A stretch of 64,000 nucleotides of DNA from Gymnorhina tibicen. Taxonomy: Eukaryota > Chordata > Aves > Passeriformes > Artamidae. The notes under the pieces were generated by a model that was not told where the DNA came from, made no database searches, and worked only from the letters and a program-made list of their open reading frames with translations. The stretch is from the NCBI GenBank assembly GCA_013399875.1, contig VXAZ01003272.1:2249512-2313511 (forward strand), read 5' to 3'. Shown piece after piece: positions 50,424 to 62,689 of the stretch (within the stretch, counting starts at the first letter, position 1; each line of letters begins with the position of its first letter). The position numbers were made by a program, and so were the translations under genes.

Positions 50424-50745
50424 TAGAACCAGAGAAAGGTTTGGGTTGGAAAGGACCTTAAAATTCATCTCATTCCACCCCCTGCCATGGGCAGGGACAC
50501 CTTCCACTATCCCAGGTTGCTCCCAGCCTCATCCAACCTGGCCTTGGACACTTCCAGGGATGGGGCAGCCACAGCTTCTCTGGGCAGCCTGTGCCAGGGC
50601 CTCCCCACCCTCACAGGGAGGAATTCTTTCCAATATCCAGTCTAAACCTCTCTTCCTATTTAAAGCCATTCCTCCTTGTCCTGTCACTCTATGCCCTTAT
50701 AAAAAGTCCTTCTCCAGCTCTCCTGTAGCCCCTTCAGGTCCTCTT
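50424..50745 (-). mobile_element. CR1 LINE 3' fragment, minus strand, well preserved
   Basis: About 320 bp. It begins with 'agaaccagagaaaggtttgg' and 'gttggaaaggaccttaaaat' and continues through 'catgggcagggacaccttcc', 'actatcccaggttgctccca', 'ccaacctggccttggacact', 'tccagggatggggcagccac', 'agcttctctgggcagcctgt', 'gccagggcctccccaccctc' and the upstream 'gtccttctccagctctcctg' block. This is the reverse complement of CR1 3' sequence, the longest and least diverged copy in the window. It sits about 1 kb before the terminal BCAS3 exon. Confidence 0.96.
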
Positions 50746-51655
50746 TCCCCCTTGGCAGCAGAGGAATTTGCCCAAAACTCCTGTCCCCATCCCATCCCCT
50801 CCAGCCCAGGCTGCACAGACAAAGTCCTGCTCAGGGTCGCACATCACAACTCCCCAGAATATTTCTTGTATCCTGTCACCACTGTCACTCTTGGAGAGGA
50901 TTCCTGTGCCATCCCTGGGGCTCTGCCTCATGTCCCTGCTGCGTGCCACCGCCGAGTGCTGCCAGGGGGATGCTGCACGTGGCCACCGAGGCAACTGCGG
51001 GGTTCAAGTGGCTCACACGGAGGCCACGGCTGGAAACGATGCCCTGCACACACAAAAATCCTCCTGTTTGCAGATTAGGGAGCACTAAAGGCTTTGGGAG
51101 GTCAGAGAGGGGAGATGTCTGGGTGGGTGTGACCAGGAGAGGGAGAGCCACAGCCGGGCTGCTTTCTCTTTTGCTTTGAGGCACGGCCGAAGAAAGGGGA
51201 TATTTTCTCTTTGACTTGAAAAAGCAGAGTTATTTATGTCCATTTGGGCAGGATAAAGGGCTGTGGAAAGTCCCTGGTGTTCCCAAGATGGAGAATGGCA
51301 GTGGTTATGCACTGCTGGTGCACACTCTGCCAATCCCCCTTCCCAGCATCGTTGGGAGGGAAGATTTTTCCATCGTCTGCCCCCGTCCCCTTCATGCCCT
51401 GCCCAGTTCAGCCACGAGATCCCCACTATCGAGTCCTGTCATGTCCTGAGTCAGCAGCCTCGACCCCAGGGAAGGGCAGCAGCTAATGTCTCCTTCTTTG
51501 GCTCAGCTGAGCCGTGAGCCCAGCTGGAGAGAAGTAGAACCAGGAGCTGGCGTTCCTCGGGAGCGATTCCCAAACCAGCCCAGAAAAGAAGGATGATCAG
51601 CAAACATGAGAGCAATGCAAGGGCAGAGGGATTTGTCAGTAAAGCATCTGTCTAA

Positions 51656-51862
<207 letters not shown>

Positions 51863-52595
51863 ACGAGCCGCCCGTCAGGGAGCGGTCCAGACAGGGTAAC
51901 GAGCCGCCTCTCCCCCAAACAATCCCGCTGTGTCTGTCACCTGCCGGCTCCCGGCGGCGCGGGATGGTTCTCGTTACCCTGATGAATATTGACGACTCTT
52001 AAACCTGCCTGAAACATACTCGTGAAATCTTGACTCTGTGTTCCTGTGCAATATGAAGAGGCTCCATCTTCAGTCCTGAGAGCTCTGCGGCTTCTTTTCT
52101 CGCTGTCTTCAGGAAGAGGTTGGGTGAGAAGAAATATTCTTAAGCCATCTTGGGTCAAGCACATGGTTTCACAGCTTGGTTTCTCTGCTTTTCTCGTGCT
52201 GAGAGATGAATCTCCGTAACTCAGAGGAGCTCTCGCCGTTCGTGAAAGTGCCGAGCATTAATGGATGAACTGGAGAGACTGGAAACTGGAGGACTTTCTG
52301 TGGACAGGGTTGATGATGTTATTCCTTCCTCGTCGCGTCTCCTTGCTGCCCTTCTTCCCCTCTGATACTCATCGATGCCAGGAGTATTACAAATGGAAAT
52401 GTTTCTTTTTGTTCTTTGGAAGAATTCTCTCTCTTTCTCCGGTTTTCTTCTAGTCATGTATTTTAGAAATGTACTTAATTGACTAACTGCAGTCACGGAT
52501 TTCTCATATTTGGTTATAAAAGTTGTTCATTGGAACTCGGATATCTGTCCAGAAATGCATGTGTCATTGAATAAATCTAAGTTAAACGAGAAACT
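51863..52595 (+). other. BCAS3: BCAS3 3' UTR (approximate end)
   Basis: Runs from the stop codon to just past the AATAAA at 52570-52575. The first 45 bases contain a repeated 'aacgagccgcc'-type motif (51862-51907). The middle is pyrimidine-rich (about 52320-52450). A 91-codon antisense frame here (52221-52496) has no recognisable product. The end point is set by the poly(A) signal, and the exact cleavage site is not known. Confidence 0.75.
52570..52575 (+). terminator. BCAS3: Canonical AATAAA poly(A) signal
   Basis: AATAAA about 710 nt after the stop codon, with GT-rich sequence 40-75 nt further on ('catggagtgttactgggctg', 'actgtgggctttgtgtatc'). This arrangement fits a functional cleavage and polyadenylation site. 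Confidence 0.75.
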
Positions 52596-53585
52596 GCTTA
52601 AATGGCAATGTTCATGGAGTGTTACTGGGCTGACTGTGGGCTTTGTGTATCTCCCTGGACCAGACTCCGTGTGTATTTACTGACTTGAGGGCTTTAATTA
52701 AAGCCATCAGTGGCTGTTATGCAGCCAGTCTAGCATGGTTTTGCCTCCCCATTTCCTTGTCCTCATGTGCACGGGCAGGATTTTTAAAAACAAGGTACTT
52801 AGGTGGTGTGCCTTGCACCCTCTTGGCACCTCTGAAAACCAACACCCAGCTCTCTGCTTTGGCTGGGGCGCTGCTTCTTCATCCCACTGATTTCAGAGGG
52901 ACAAGGACCGGGTGCTGGCAGCAGAGGCACCCACTTCCATCCATTCTGTTGTAGGGTCATGGATCAGAGGCTCTGCAGGACAGCCTGAACCTCTGCACCC
53001 TTCTGAACGTGCACAGTCAGAACTAGCACTGCGTGACCCTGCTGATAAAACAGTCCTGGGCTCACACATCATAACCACACGAATTCCTACATCTCAGCCA
53101 ACTTGTGTCTAGAAGCAGAGTGAGATGGGACTGTCAGCTTATGAAATTTCCTTCCCACTACTTGTTTTTAATAGAAGCCGTTTGAGTCATGGCAGGGAGA
53201 GGAAACTATCTAAACCCGCAAATCTTACAGCTCCAGCCAGCCACACCAAGGGATGCAGAACCAACCACCCTCTTCCTACTCCATCCCCAAACACCCAGGT
53301 TCAGTCTCGGGCTCGGTTTGGGCTGGTTTTTTTTTTTTTGCTTTTAACTGTAACACAGCCACTCAGAAGGTTTTGTTTTCTCCAGGCTTGGAAACCGCTA
53401 ATAAAAAGCGAGAGTTTACAGCAATAATTTCAGTTTCTTGCTTGGTTTTCAGTCAGTCTCTTCTCAAGCAAAAAAATAACTTCCTTGGGATGAAATCAGA
53501 GGAGAGTTTTGCCTCTAAGTAAGTACTTGCAGCTCCGGCCCGCTGGCTATATCTGCTGTAATGTTATGTTCCTTTTTGTCTGTAA

Positions 53586-53591
53586 AATAAA
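53586..53591 (+). terminator. Possible distal poly(A) signal
   Basis: AATAAA preceded by 'tgttcctttttgtctgtaa', about 1.7 kb past the BCAS3 stop. It could serve a longer 3' UTR form. A single hexamer is weak evidence. Confidence 0.3.
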
Positions 53592-54038
53592 GGCTTGAAG
53601 TACGGGGTTGAGGGCAGGACTGGCACCACGGACAAATGGGACCGCAGGGTCAAGTCAGTCCACACCAGTCAGGGTTTTTAACACGGTTCAAGCCAAGGTC
53701 AGCTTCAAAAGTTCAAACAAAATCCAGATTAACACATACAGAAGGGATTGTGTTGTCACCGTGATGCTTGTTTCCTTGCAGGCTTTCCAAGGAGCGGGCT
53801 AAGGGACAAAGTTCTCGCAGAGGAAGGAAGGAGGCTCTTCTCCCTCCTGCCTGGGACAGCCTGGCTGCTTCTGAGTGAGCACACAAAGTAGGATAGCACA
53901 TAACACAGAGTGGTGTCATTGCAAATGTATTTGTTGTTGGCAGGCATTAAATCACTTTTTATAAGTGCTGCAATATGGCCATGTGGAAATTCCCAGTCTG
54001 CAAGAAGCTCCTTTGAATCAGGATGTTTTGTTTAAAGT

Positions 54039-54049
54039 GGGGGGGGGGG
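54039..54049 (+). repeat. Poly(G) run, 11 G
   Basis: Eleven consecutive G residues in AT-rich surroundings. A likely site of sequencing length error. Confidence 0.9.
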
Positions 54050-54327
54050 AAGAGATTCAAAAAAACCCTACAAACTGGGGCTGTACCAAAATATTTTCAG
54101 TCTGGTTCATTGAAAAGAATGTCCTAAATTCCCTGCTGTTGATAGCCCCGTAGCCAAACTGTTAAGAAAGCCTAGAGCCTAAAAAAAATAATAAGCATTG
54201 CTATGAGGTGGCTAATTTAACTTTAATTTGATACTTTCACAGATGACCCAGCAGAATAACCACTGAGTTGCAGCTCTTCTGTGAGCCAGAGAAAACTTGA
54301 GTGTGTTGCAGTGATGACTGTGTAGGA

Positions 54328-54459
54328 TCTGATTCACTGATAACTCCACAGGGTCTGAATTATCACTAATTCTAAGGTCGGTAAGGTCTGATTTAATGAT
54401 AATTTTATAGGATTTGGTTCAATAATAACTCTATAGGGTCTGATTCATCAATAACTCTG
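54328..54459 (+). repeat. Degenerate 26-bp tandem repeat, about five units
   Basis: Units begin at 54328, 54354, 54387, 54413 and 54439. Consensus is close to TCTGATTCAATGATAACTCT followed by ATAGGG. Units 1, 3 and 4 are exactly 26 bp; unit 2 carries extra bases (33 bp), and unit 5 is truncated. A further decayed unit may precede 54328. Divergence between units implies an old array. Confidence 0.85.
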
Positions 54460-56089
54460 TTTGATGCAACACATCCCTGCGCTGTGTTCTTCACTCACAC
54501 CACACCCCTGCTCCCACCCATGGCCCTAAAAGACCCCCACTTCAACTGGGTGCCAGGTGTTGTCGTGCCACATGACCTTTCCTCCTCCTCAACCTCAGCA
54601 GCCATATGAGAACTCACTTTCAGGCACCAGGAGGGAATATTTCTATTCCTTGATGAGTCTAGAAGCTGCTCCTCAGGGAGGTTTGCCCCTGACTTTAACA
54701 CAACCAGGTTTTCAGTCTAGGGACTGGATCCAAACCCCACTTAAAAATAACCAGAGGCTCATGGTCTTTGCAGGATCTCGGGCGAGCGGCTCCCGTGGCT
54801 GTGGAAATTCTCCAGGTGAGTTTCTGACACGCCAGGTTCTCAAGCACAGCAGCTGGCAGCCCGGCAAGAATGTTGTGCCATGATAGAAACCAAAGAGCCC
54901 AAGAGACACGGGGACTTGCAGGTTTTTAAACTGCTTCCAGTAGTCGTAAGCAGAGGGCTCCTGCTGAGTTCAAAAGGCAAAACGTCTCATTTAAAGCAGG
55001 GCGGACTGTATATCACTCTGGGCATAAAGTGGGGCTCTTCTATTAAAAGTTGAGTTCAGATTTCATGAATTAACATGAAATATTGCTTTCTTATCCTACC
55101 CTGGTTTCTGTAATAAACACACGCGTGTAGCGGGCTTAAATCATGGGAGGGGGATGTTGGGCTGTTTGAAAAGGAGTGGGAAGTCAAAGGTTCTCCAAAT
55201 GTGACAGCCTGGAGTTCAAATGAAATCAAATCTCGGGACCAGCCCAGGGCCTGGGTGTGACCATCAGGGTTTCCTGGTGCTTTGCAGAGCACCTGGAGCT
55301 CAGGATCTGGTGGCTTTGCTGGGGATGCTGAGCCCCAGCCCAGGCAAACCCCATCCTGTCCCTGTCCCTCTGAGGGGACGGGCTCTGGTTTGTCCTGCTA
55401 ATAGCAGCACTCCCCACACCCAGAACATTTGCTGGGGACGAGGCTGGCAGAAAGCAAAGGACTGGCAAAATACTTCCAGGATCTCCTTCCTCAGCAGAGA
55501 GCCCAGGGCAGAGTTTTGCTGCAAAGTGCAGCTGTGAAGTCCCTGAACGCTGCTCCCCGTCCTCTCTGACTGCCCAAGCGAGGGGGTAAATCCACACTGC
55601 TCTCACCGGGGCTTCCTTAGTAAGTTTTTGAGGATCCAAACCACGTCTGCGCCACGTCTCTACATTTATTTTCTCACTCCTTCGCTCTGGCTTGTTGCTG
55701 TGCAGGGTAGGAAAGTTTGCGCCATTTCCTGTTGTCTTTCCCTTATGCTCCTGAGATATTGTAAAAATGTTCGGTATCCTCCAGTAGGTTGTAATCACTT
55801 CACCCTAATGTTTCACAGCTGCTAAGTGTAACTTTAAACCCAACCATTTGAGTGCTTACAATTAGCGAGTCAATGGGGCTGAGATCGGGTCTTTGTGATT
55901 GCAAAAAGGAGAAAACGAAACTTTTCTTTTTTTACCCTGAGTTTTAATTGGATAAAACGGGAACAAAAGTTGTGGAGACGAGGGTTTTTTTTTTTTTTAA
56001 TGCAATAAATGATTAGTGGCTTGTGTGCTAGGAAAAAAAAAATAGTAATAATTGAATCCACTGCTTGGCCTGTTTCACAGATGGAAAAG

Positions 56090-56660
56090 GCACCGGGACA
56101 AGCATTTGTCTGCGGCAGCGCCTGTCCCGGGGACGGCAGGAGCCCCTCTCCCAGCTCTCGGCTCCCCGAGTGCAGGGGCAGAGCTGCTGGGAACAGAACT
56201 GGGAAGAGACAAGAGGCTTCAGCTGTGCCCCTCACCTGCCCCTGCCCCGCACGGCCGGGCAGAGCATCCCCTCTGTCCCCGGGGGGAAAACCGTGGCACG
56301 GGGGCTGCTCAGCCTCACGCTGGCCCTTGGCATTAAATGAATACGAGTGTAAATTTGGGCTCGTACTCGAGAGTCCTCCCAGCCCGACGCGGTGAGCCCT
56401 CCTCTGGCTGATGTCCCCGGGTTTGTCCTCGCTCGGCCCCCGCCTCCGGCACGTGCTGGGGACAGGTTTGGATTATCCCAAAAAACGCCTTGGCCCCGCT
56501 GGGAGCGCCGGGCGGGACGCGGAGCTGCAGCGGGGACACGGCCGGGGCGCTGCCTCCCTGGCCTCACCCGGGTCCTCCAGCTCTGCCCAGGCCAACCCCG
56601 TCTGGGGTTGTGGCACTGCTGGGCGTGCCACGCGTGCCCCCGGCCTTTGGGACCCGCGGC
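56090..56660. other. CpG-rich intergenic patch
   Basis: Dense CpG and GC-rich sequence ('gagcgccgggcgggacgc', 'ggacacggccggggcgctgc'), strongest at about 56380-56560, in otherwise moderate-GC DNA. It gives long chance frames on both strands. No promoter elements or exons could be assigned. It could be an orphan CpG island. Confidence 0.5.
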
Positions 56661-57009
56661 CACTCCTGGCTGTGCCTGGGCACTGGCGCTGTCCCATCAA
56701 TTGCCACCCATCCCTCCCTGGGCTCAGATGTAATTTGAAGCTGTCCATCTGTCAGCGAGTTCCCAGGCTGAATTTTTGCCTTTCTTGGGAATTTCTGCTG
56801 CAGGAAATTACGCTAAAATACTGACAGCAGGGTCAGGGGCTTGCAGCATTCCCTGTCGCCTCCGTCTCCTTCCGTCCGTCACATCCCCGGGGATGGGCAC
56901 AGTGCAGGGATGCTGCTCCCTGGCAGCCCTCCCTCCATGGAAAGCACTCCTGCCACCTGATCATAAATACTAATTAATAGCAAAGCCCTGGTCTAGATCA
57001 AGGAGGAGG

Positions 57010-57300
57010 CTCTGAATTTTCTTGGGAACTTTGCTGTCTGAAAGGTATCTGAAATATTCCCTCAGCCTATCAGTGGGTCAATTATACGGTGAGCAGTCAT
57101 ACAAAGTTAATTTCTAATTTAATACAATGTTAAAAGGTTGTCAGGTTAAAATCTAATCTATAAATGAGACATGAAACGTCTCTCTAGAACAAGTGTTGTG
57201 AACTGGTCCTGGCTCAAACCACAGACTGCTGCTTCTTTTACAGGATATAATTATTTCCCAGTGAGTATTTACAATATTATTATAGGACATTAATAAAATG
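57010..57300. promoter_or_regulatory. Candidate conserved non-coding element
   Basis: A 290-bp AT-rich island between GC-rich flanks, repeat-free, with closely spaced AT-rich and homeobox-type cores ('gtgggtcaattatacggtg', 'gttaatttctaatttaatac', 'caggttaaaatctaatctat'). The sharp compositional contrast in an intergenic setting upstream of a presumed developmental gene suggests an enhancer. Inference only. Confidence 0.3.
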
Positions 57301-58574
57301 TGGTGCCACTGCCCGTGTGGCAGCCCAGTGCCAGCTGGGCATTAATCCCACTCCCATCCAGCCCCTCTCCCTCCGGACCCTTCTCTGGAGAGGTGGGAAG
57401 TGTCAGCTCATGGGGCCGTGGGAAGCAGAATGGGGAGAGAACCGACTGTATTTTCACCTCAAAAGTGGGGCTGTGGGAGCAGGGACCCCCTGATGTGTTC
57501 TGGAGGGAGCACGGCATCCCTGCATCCCCCAAGGAGGAGGAGGAGGCTCTCCTGGGATGAGCCGTAGGTAGCAGGGTGGGAACGATGGACGAGCACATTC
57601 CTTCCTGAGCAGCCTGGGGAGAGGACTTTGGCAAGGGTCTGCTGTGGGCTGAAGATTATGAACCATGTTCAGAACAGCAGCTCCATTCAAGCAGAAAACC
57701 AGAGAGAGCACCTGCAGCCCGGGGTGAAGAGCTGGCCCTGTACCCTGCTCCCCATCCCACCTTGCACCCATTCCGTGACTCCCAGCAGAAAGACCGGGCA
57801 CATCCCTCTGCCTCTCCTCCCTCGCCAGGGTGCCCACAATGCAGCCACTCCTCAAGGTACGTTGAATTTTGCTCTTTTTGCTGTCGAAAGGGGAAAGTCC
57901 AGCTGTCATGTGGGAGTGATGCCATCGTTCTGCCCGGGTGACTGACCGGACTATGAGACTCCTGCTTCTGGTAGTCCACGGTGTCCGTGGGAGCTGGGCA
58001 GGATCAGGGCTGCCCTTGCCAGGCTCAACCAAAAACCATCGTGTGTCACCCTGCTGTGGGTCACACGATCAGCTTTGACATCGCCTGGGTTTATTTTCCA
58101 GGAGGAATCTCACCGGCTCCAAAGGCTTGGATCAGAAGTCTGAGCTCCTCTCTATGCCCCTGAAGCCCAGCAAGGAAGGGTTTTCCTAAAGAAGACCAAG
58201 ATTTTGGTGGGAGCAGGTGACCCCCACCACAGCACGGGCCAGAGGGGAATGAGGGCGATGCAATGTAATAGTGGGGCTGAAATGGAGCCCAGCGGTGATG
58301 TGCTGGTCTGAAGCTTCAAGGGATGTGTGGGCTCTTTGCTCCGGCCCTGCACTGGCCAGGACTCTTTCCCTTCCTTTCCCTGGGTTTTCTGGTAAATTCT
58401 GCTGCTCTCTGTAATTGCGAAAAGCTGCTGCTCAACATCTGCACAGGCACTGTCCTCTCGGAGCGGCTGCCGGGGCTGGGAGTGCTCCGCTGCCGGCGCT
58501 TTGATGTGCGTGTGATTCACGGCTTGGCCGGGGCCGCCCCGCAGATGCTGCCCCTGGGTGGTGCGGGACAAGGT

Positions 58575-58604
58575 GGGATGGGATGGGATGGGATGGGATG
58601 GGAT
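58575..58604 (+). repeat. (GGGAT)6 microsatellite
   Basis: Six perfect GGGAT units flanked by the variants ggt and ggggt. Short, probably polymorphic. Confidence 0.92.
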
Positions 58605-59219
58605 GGGGTGAGACAGCACCTGCATATCTGTGCAAACAGCAGCCCCGTGTGTGAAACCCCCTGTGCCTCCTCACCTCTCCGCTTCCACCTGCAGAGGGAA
58701 GGACCTGGAGGCATCCAGGGAGCCCGGCTCTGGTGCTTCCCTGCATCCCACCAGCACCTGAAGGGCAGAGGGGTGGGGATGCCCAGTCTCTGGCCACCTT
58801 GCTGGAGCAAAGGGGAGGGAGCAGAGCTCCAGGCAGGCAGAGCTGCAGCCCGGGGAGCACAATCTGTGGCCTTAATCCCGCCGTGTCCTGTGCGCTCTCA
58901 AATCCCCTTCACTTCAATGAGCGCTTGTAGTGTCAGGCCTGCGCCGGGCGAGACGGCACGCGGGGCTGGCGGGGAGGATTTGCTCAAGAGGCACTGTTTT
59001 TAAGGTGAGATTTGAAGGATGGAAGACAGATGGCAACTGGAGAGGACAAACGGATCAAGTGAAGGGTTTGTTTTTGGCGTGGAGGGGAAAACACAGGAGG
59101 GAATTACTGCTGGCTACAAAATGGGGGCTATTAATACCTGCAGCAACTCAAGCTTTGCACTTAGCCCGGTGAGTCGGGACCCTCACGGGCACCACGGCAG
59201 GGCCAGGAGAGTGGTTTTC

Positions 59220-59470
59220 TCTGCGGAGATGAATTGATCCCAGCGTCACTTTGAGTGTACGCAGACAAAGCTGGGAGAAGGGTTATTAGCCGGCTGCGGC
59301 CCCGCCATTGTCCCCGCTATCTTTTCTTCCCTTTCAGCCTCCTTCCCCGTGGCCCAGGTCTCAAAGACCACGTGTCAAGAGATTAGTGACCTGCGTGATG
59401 GGCAATTGCTTGCTTTGTGCCGGCAGCCCGGCGTCGGGGGGTTGTTATTTACTTGTTATTTGGTGCTGCC
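59220..59470. promoter_or_regulatory. Candidate conserved non-coding element
   Basis: Complex repeat-free sequence containing 'gggttattagccggctgcgg', 'cccgctatcttttcttccc', 'gaccacgtgtcaagagatta' and 'ttgttatttacttgttattt'. It mixes GATA-, E-box- and forkhead-like cores about 1.3 kb before the CpG cluster. Called on texture and motif density, not on measured conservation. Confidence 0.25.
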
Positions 59471-61164
59471 TCCGTTGAGGTATCCATGGAAAATACGCCC
59501 TGGAGAGCAATCTGCCAGCACTGCGGAGCTCCTGTGGGCGAGGAGCCCGGAGGCTGGAAAAGAGGGGCTTGAGGGTGGCAGGTTTCAGCATGTTGCATGC
59601 CCATGCCAAGACCCCCAAATTCCCCAGGATGGTCAGTGCAAGAGCCCAGCACCTACGGAGAACTGTGGAAAAAACTGGGCAATGAGAAAATTGAGTGCAA
59701 TGCAGAGGTGCCCGGGAAAGGTGCTGCATCCAGGGCTGAGATGAGGCCTTGCCCCAGTGCAGTTTGAAATTCCAGACTGGTTTCAAGAGCTGAAAGATGG
59801 GAAAAGCCTGTCCTGCCTGCAGAGAGTGGCTTGGAGGAGCACTGGATTTTGGAGGAAATGTAAATAAACGTTACGAGAGTTGGCCCTTCCATGCAGGGCT
59901 GGTATATGTCAAATTTGTCCATGATGAAACACCCAGGAGAGGGACAGGTGCACTGAAGTGTTATTCCTGCCCAGGACCAGCTCTGATTTATTCTGGCTGG
60001 TTTTATTCTCTCGCCAGTGAAATGCTGTCTCCTATAAACACGAGACGGTGATTTTCTGCAATTCTGAAAGTCAGACCTAGACCAAAACCACAACTCACGT
60101 GACGTGGGAACAGCGGCGTCAGATCCTGCTTTAGATGTGATTCCAGACAAGTTCCCAGATCCCGTCTGAAGCAAACAGGCCCAAGATGTGAGACCCTGTC
60201 GGCTCTGCCCACACAGGGCCAGCTCACTCATCCTTCCTTTGATCCTGTAACTTCTGCCAAACTCCTGGCCCCAAAGAGGGAGAAAAGGGATTCTGGGGAT
60301 GCAAGGGGGACTGGGAACCAGGAGGGTTGAGTGACCCTCGTGGGGCTGGGGGCTACCCTGCACCTTCCCCCTCCCAGAGGCAATGGGAGGGGACTGCACC
60401 CACCAGGAACACTTTGAAAAATAAAACTAAGAAGGGAGAGAAACCGAGATGTCCCCTGTCCTCGAGGATTTTGTTGCCCAGGTACAGGCAGGGTCCCCTT
60501 CCAGAGGGGGGCTTTGTGGGGGAGGTTGCACCGGGAGTGGAGCCCCCAGTGATTTTTTTTCTCTGCTCCCAGAACCGCCGATTCTGTCGCGTTTCCCCCG
60601 TTCCGCCAGGGTGTCTCAGGCTGCGGGAGTCGGGCGGCCTCGTCCCGGCTGCTCCGGGCACTGTGCAGCAGAATGACCCCGAATCCTCGCTGTTAATCCA
60701 GAGAGGAAGTGGAGCAGGGACCCCAACAGCATCATTTTATCAAATAACGCAGTTTGCTGGAGCTGTTTGATTTAAGAGAGGAGTCCCGGCTCGCCCCTCC
60801 CGACACCGGCTTCGCTCGGGGAACGCGGGAGGACAGCGGGACCCTGATTATCGATAGGAGCCGATAGAGCCTCCGAGGGAGAACCACGGGACCCGGGTGG
60901 GGCAGCGACACGGACGCCGGGCTCTCGACAAGGAGCGCCCCGACGGAGCGGGGCGGATCCGCGGCTCCGTTTCCCCGCAGAACCGAGCCGCGGTCGCGCG
61001 TGGCGGCGGGCGGGGGGTGCTCGCCCCCGGCCCCATCCCATGACGGCGATGAGGCGGTGATAATGCCATTAGCCCGGGATTAGGCGCCCGCGCCGGGATG
61101 TGACACACTTTCTCAAATGGAAGTTTTTTTAAACAGAGGGATTTGCACGATCCCCCACCGCGCC

Positions 61165-61212
61165 CCTGCATCCCCATCCCCGCACCCGTTCCCGTCCCCA
61201 TCCCCATCCTCG
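61165..61212 (+). repeat. CCCCAT/CCCGT-type simple repeat
   Basis: A run of imperfect C-rich units (ccccatcc, ccgcacccgtt, cccgtcccca) within the CpG cluster. Its complement is G-rich and codes for Gly/Met-rich chance frames. Confidence 0.75.
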
Positions 61213-61560
61213 GTGCCAGCCCGGGTCCCAGGCGGGTCCCCCCGCTCTGGCGCGGCCCGAACCGGGGCTCCCGTCTCCTTTTAAGGCAGCGGGCTCGGTG
61301 CGGGCTCGGCGGCGCACACCGACGTGGAGAGCCCCGGGGGCGGGGGGCTGGAGGGGGTCACTCCGCCCCCGCGCAGAGAGAGCGCTCCGTAACTAAAAAA
61401 AATAATAAAATAATTTAAAATTCAATTAAGCGCAGGGCTGAGCAGGCTCGCAGCTCAAAGCGGCGCGGAGTGACGGGGGCATGGAGGATGCGTGTGTCTC
61501 CTCCCGGCCGGGCCGGGGTCACTCGCCGCCCGCCCTGCCAAACAGGCTGGGAAATGTGTT

Positions 61561-61566
61561 TATAAA
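61561..61566 (+). promoter_or_regulatory. TATA-like element between CpG islands
   Basis: TATAAA in the context 'gtgtttataaattgttcaaa', directly after a GC-rich block and followed about 30 nt later by 'ttcagcggcg', which could hold a start site. It is the only consensus TATA box I saw flanked by CpG-island sequence in this cluster. It may serve an upstream or non-coding transcript, but could be an AT-rich coincidence. Confidence 0.25.
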
Positions 61567-62689
61567 TTGTTCAAACTCTGGATAAACTTCAGCGGCGTTT
61601 GTGTCTGCGTCTCCCCGCATGTTGTTATTTTCCAGAAATCTGGATTACTGGAAATATTTTCTTTAAAGCTGGAGAGAAATCTAAACAGTCTGAGGGCAGG
61701 GGGATCTCGGGTGGGGGGGCGGCCCGGGGGCTGCCGCGCTGGCGGGGCTCCGCGGGGTTCCCTGACGCGGAAGGGGCGCGTAGCTACGCGGCCGCGCAGC
61801 GGGAGGAAAAAGAAGGTGGCGGTGCCGAGGCTGGTGTCAGATCGAGCATCTCTCCCGGCGGCTGTCGGTAAAAGGGCATCAGCCGGGCTCCGGTGCCCGG
61901 CGGCCCCTCCCCGTCCCCTCCAGCGGGCACCGGAGCACGGCGAGGGGCAGAGTCGTTTTCCCGGGATCTCCCGGGGATAAGGGGATTCCCACCCCACCGA
62001 AGGGTGTGAGGGGAGATGCGGCGCCCCGGAGAAGGAAAGCGGAGGAGGGGTGTCCTGGGCGCGGGTGGGTGAGATCAAACGAGGACAGTTTCGTCACACG
62101 TGGGGTTCTTTTCCTCTCTAGGTGGAGCGGAGAAGAGGGGCCGAGGAAGCTGCTGGGACTGCGGGGCCGCCCCTCGCCTCCTCCCCGCCTGCCCCACGGC
62201 CCAGCTGAGGCTGCAGGGCCAGGTCGGACCGGGGGACGCACCCCGGGGCTGGAGGGCCCACCGAGTCCCGCGAGGACCCGGTCCCCTTCGGGACGGAGGG
62301 AGCTCTCCCACCTCGCACCTGCGGCTTCGCTCGGGGCGTCTCTGACATCCCCAGGTCTGTCTGTCCGGCAGCTCCCGGGGAAGAATCTTGGAGCCCAGCC
62401 CTGTGGCACCGTCTCCCTCCCTCCTGTTTCCACCCCCGTTCGACTCCCCCACCTTGGGAAGGTGCGAGCAGCCGGGCCGCCCTCCCCAAGGGTCGGGGGT
62501 CTCCTCTGGCCGCGGCATCACTGCCGAGAACGGGGGTCCCGACGGCTCGCCCTGGGCACAAGAAAACCCCTTTCGCCTGGAGCCCCTTTCGCGGCCGGTG
62601 CACCCCGTCGGGGGGGAGCGCTCCCCGGGGCGCGGGGCCGCCGCAGCCCGGTGGAGCCGGGAGGAGGGGAAGGCGGAGGCCCGGCTGCT

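Larger units (their letters stand above)
52600..60770. other. Intergenic DNA downstream of BCAS3
   Basis: No coding exon is recognised. It contains a possible distal poly(A) signal (53586-53591), an 11-G run (54039-54049), a 26-bp minisatellite (54328-54459), a CpG-rich patch (about 56090-56660), a candidate conserved element (57010-57300) and a (GGGAT)6 repeat (58575-58604). Numerous 60-250-codon frames in the GC-rich parts lack domains, splice logic or codon character. In mammals the interval between BCAS3 and TBX2 is short and gene-poor, consistent with this. Confidence 0.7.

Noticed and set aside
50446..51078. A 210-codon + strand frame upstream of the terminal BCAS3 exon
   Set aside because: Its first part is antisense CR1 3' sequence and the rest lacks any recognisable domain or splice logic.
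52221..52496. A 91-codon antisense frame in the BCAS3 3' UTR
   Set aside because: No homology recognised; lies within a UTR supported by the stop codon and poly(A) signal on the other strand.
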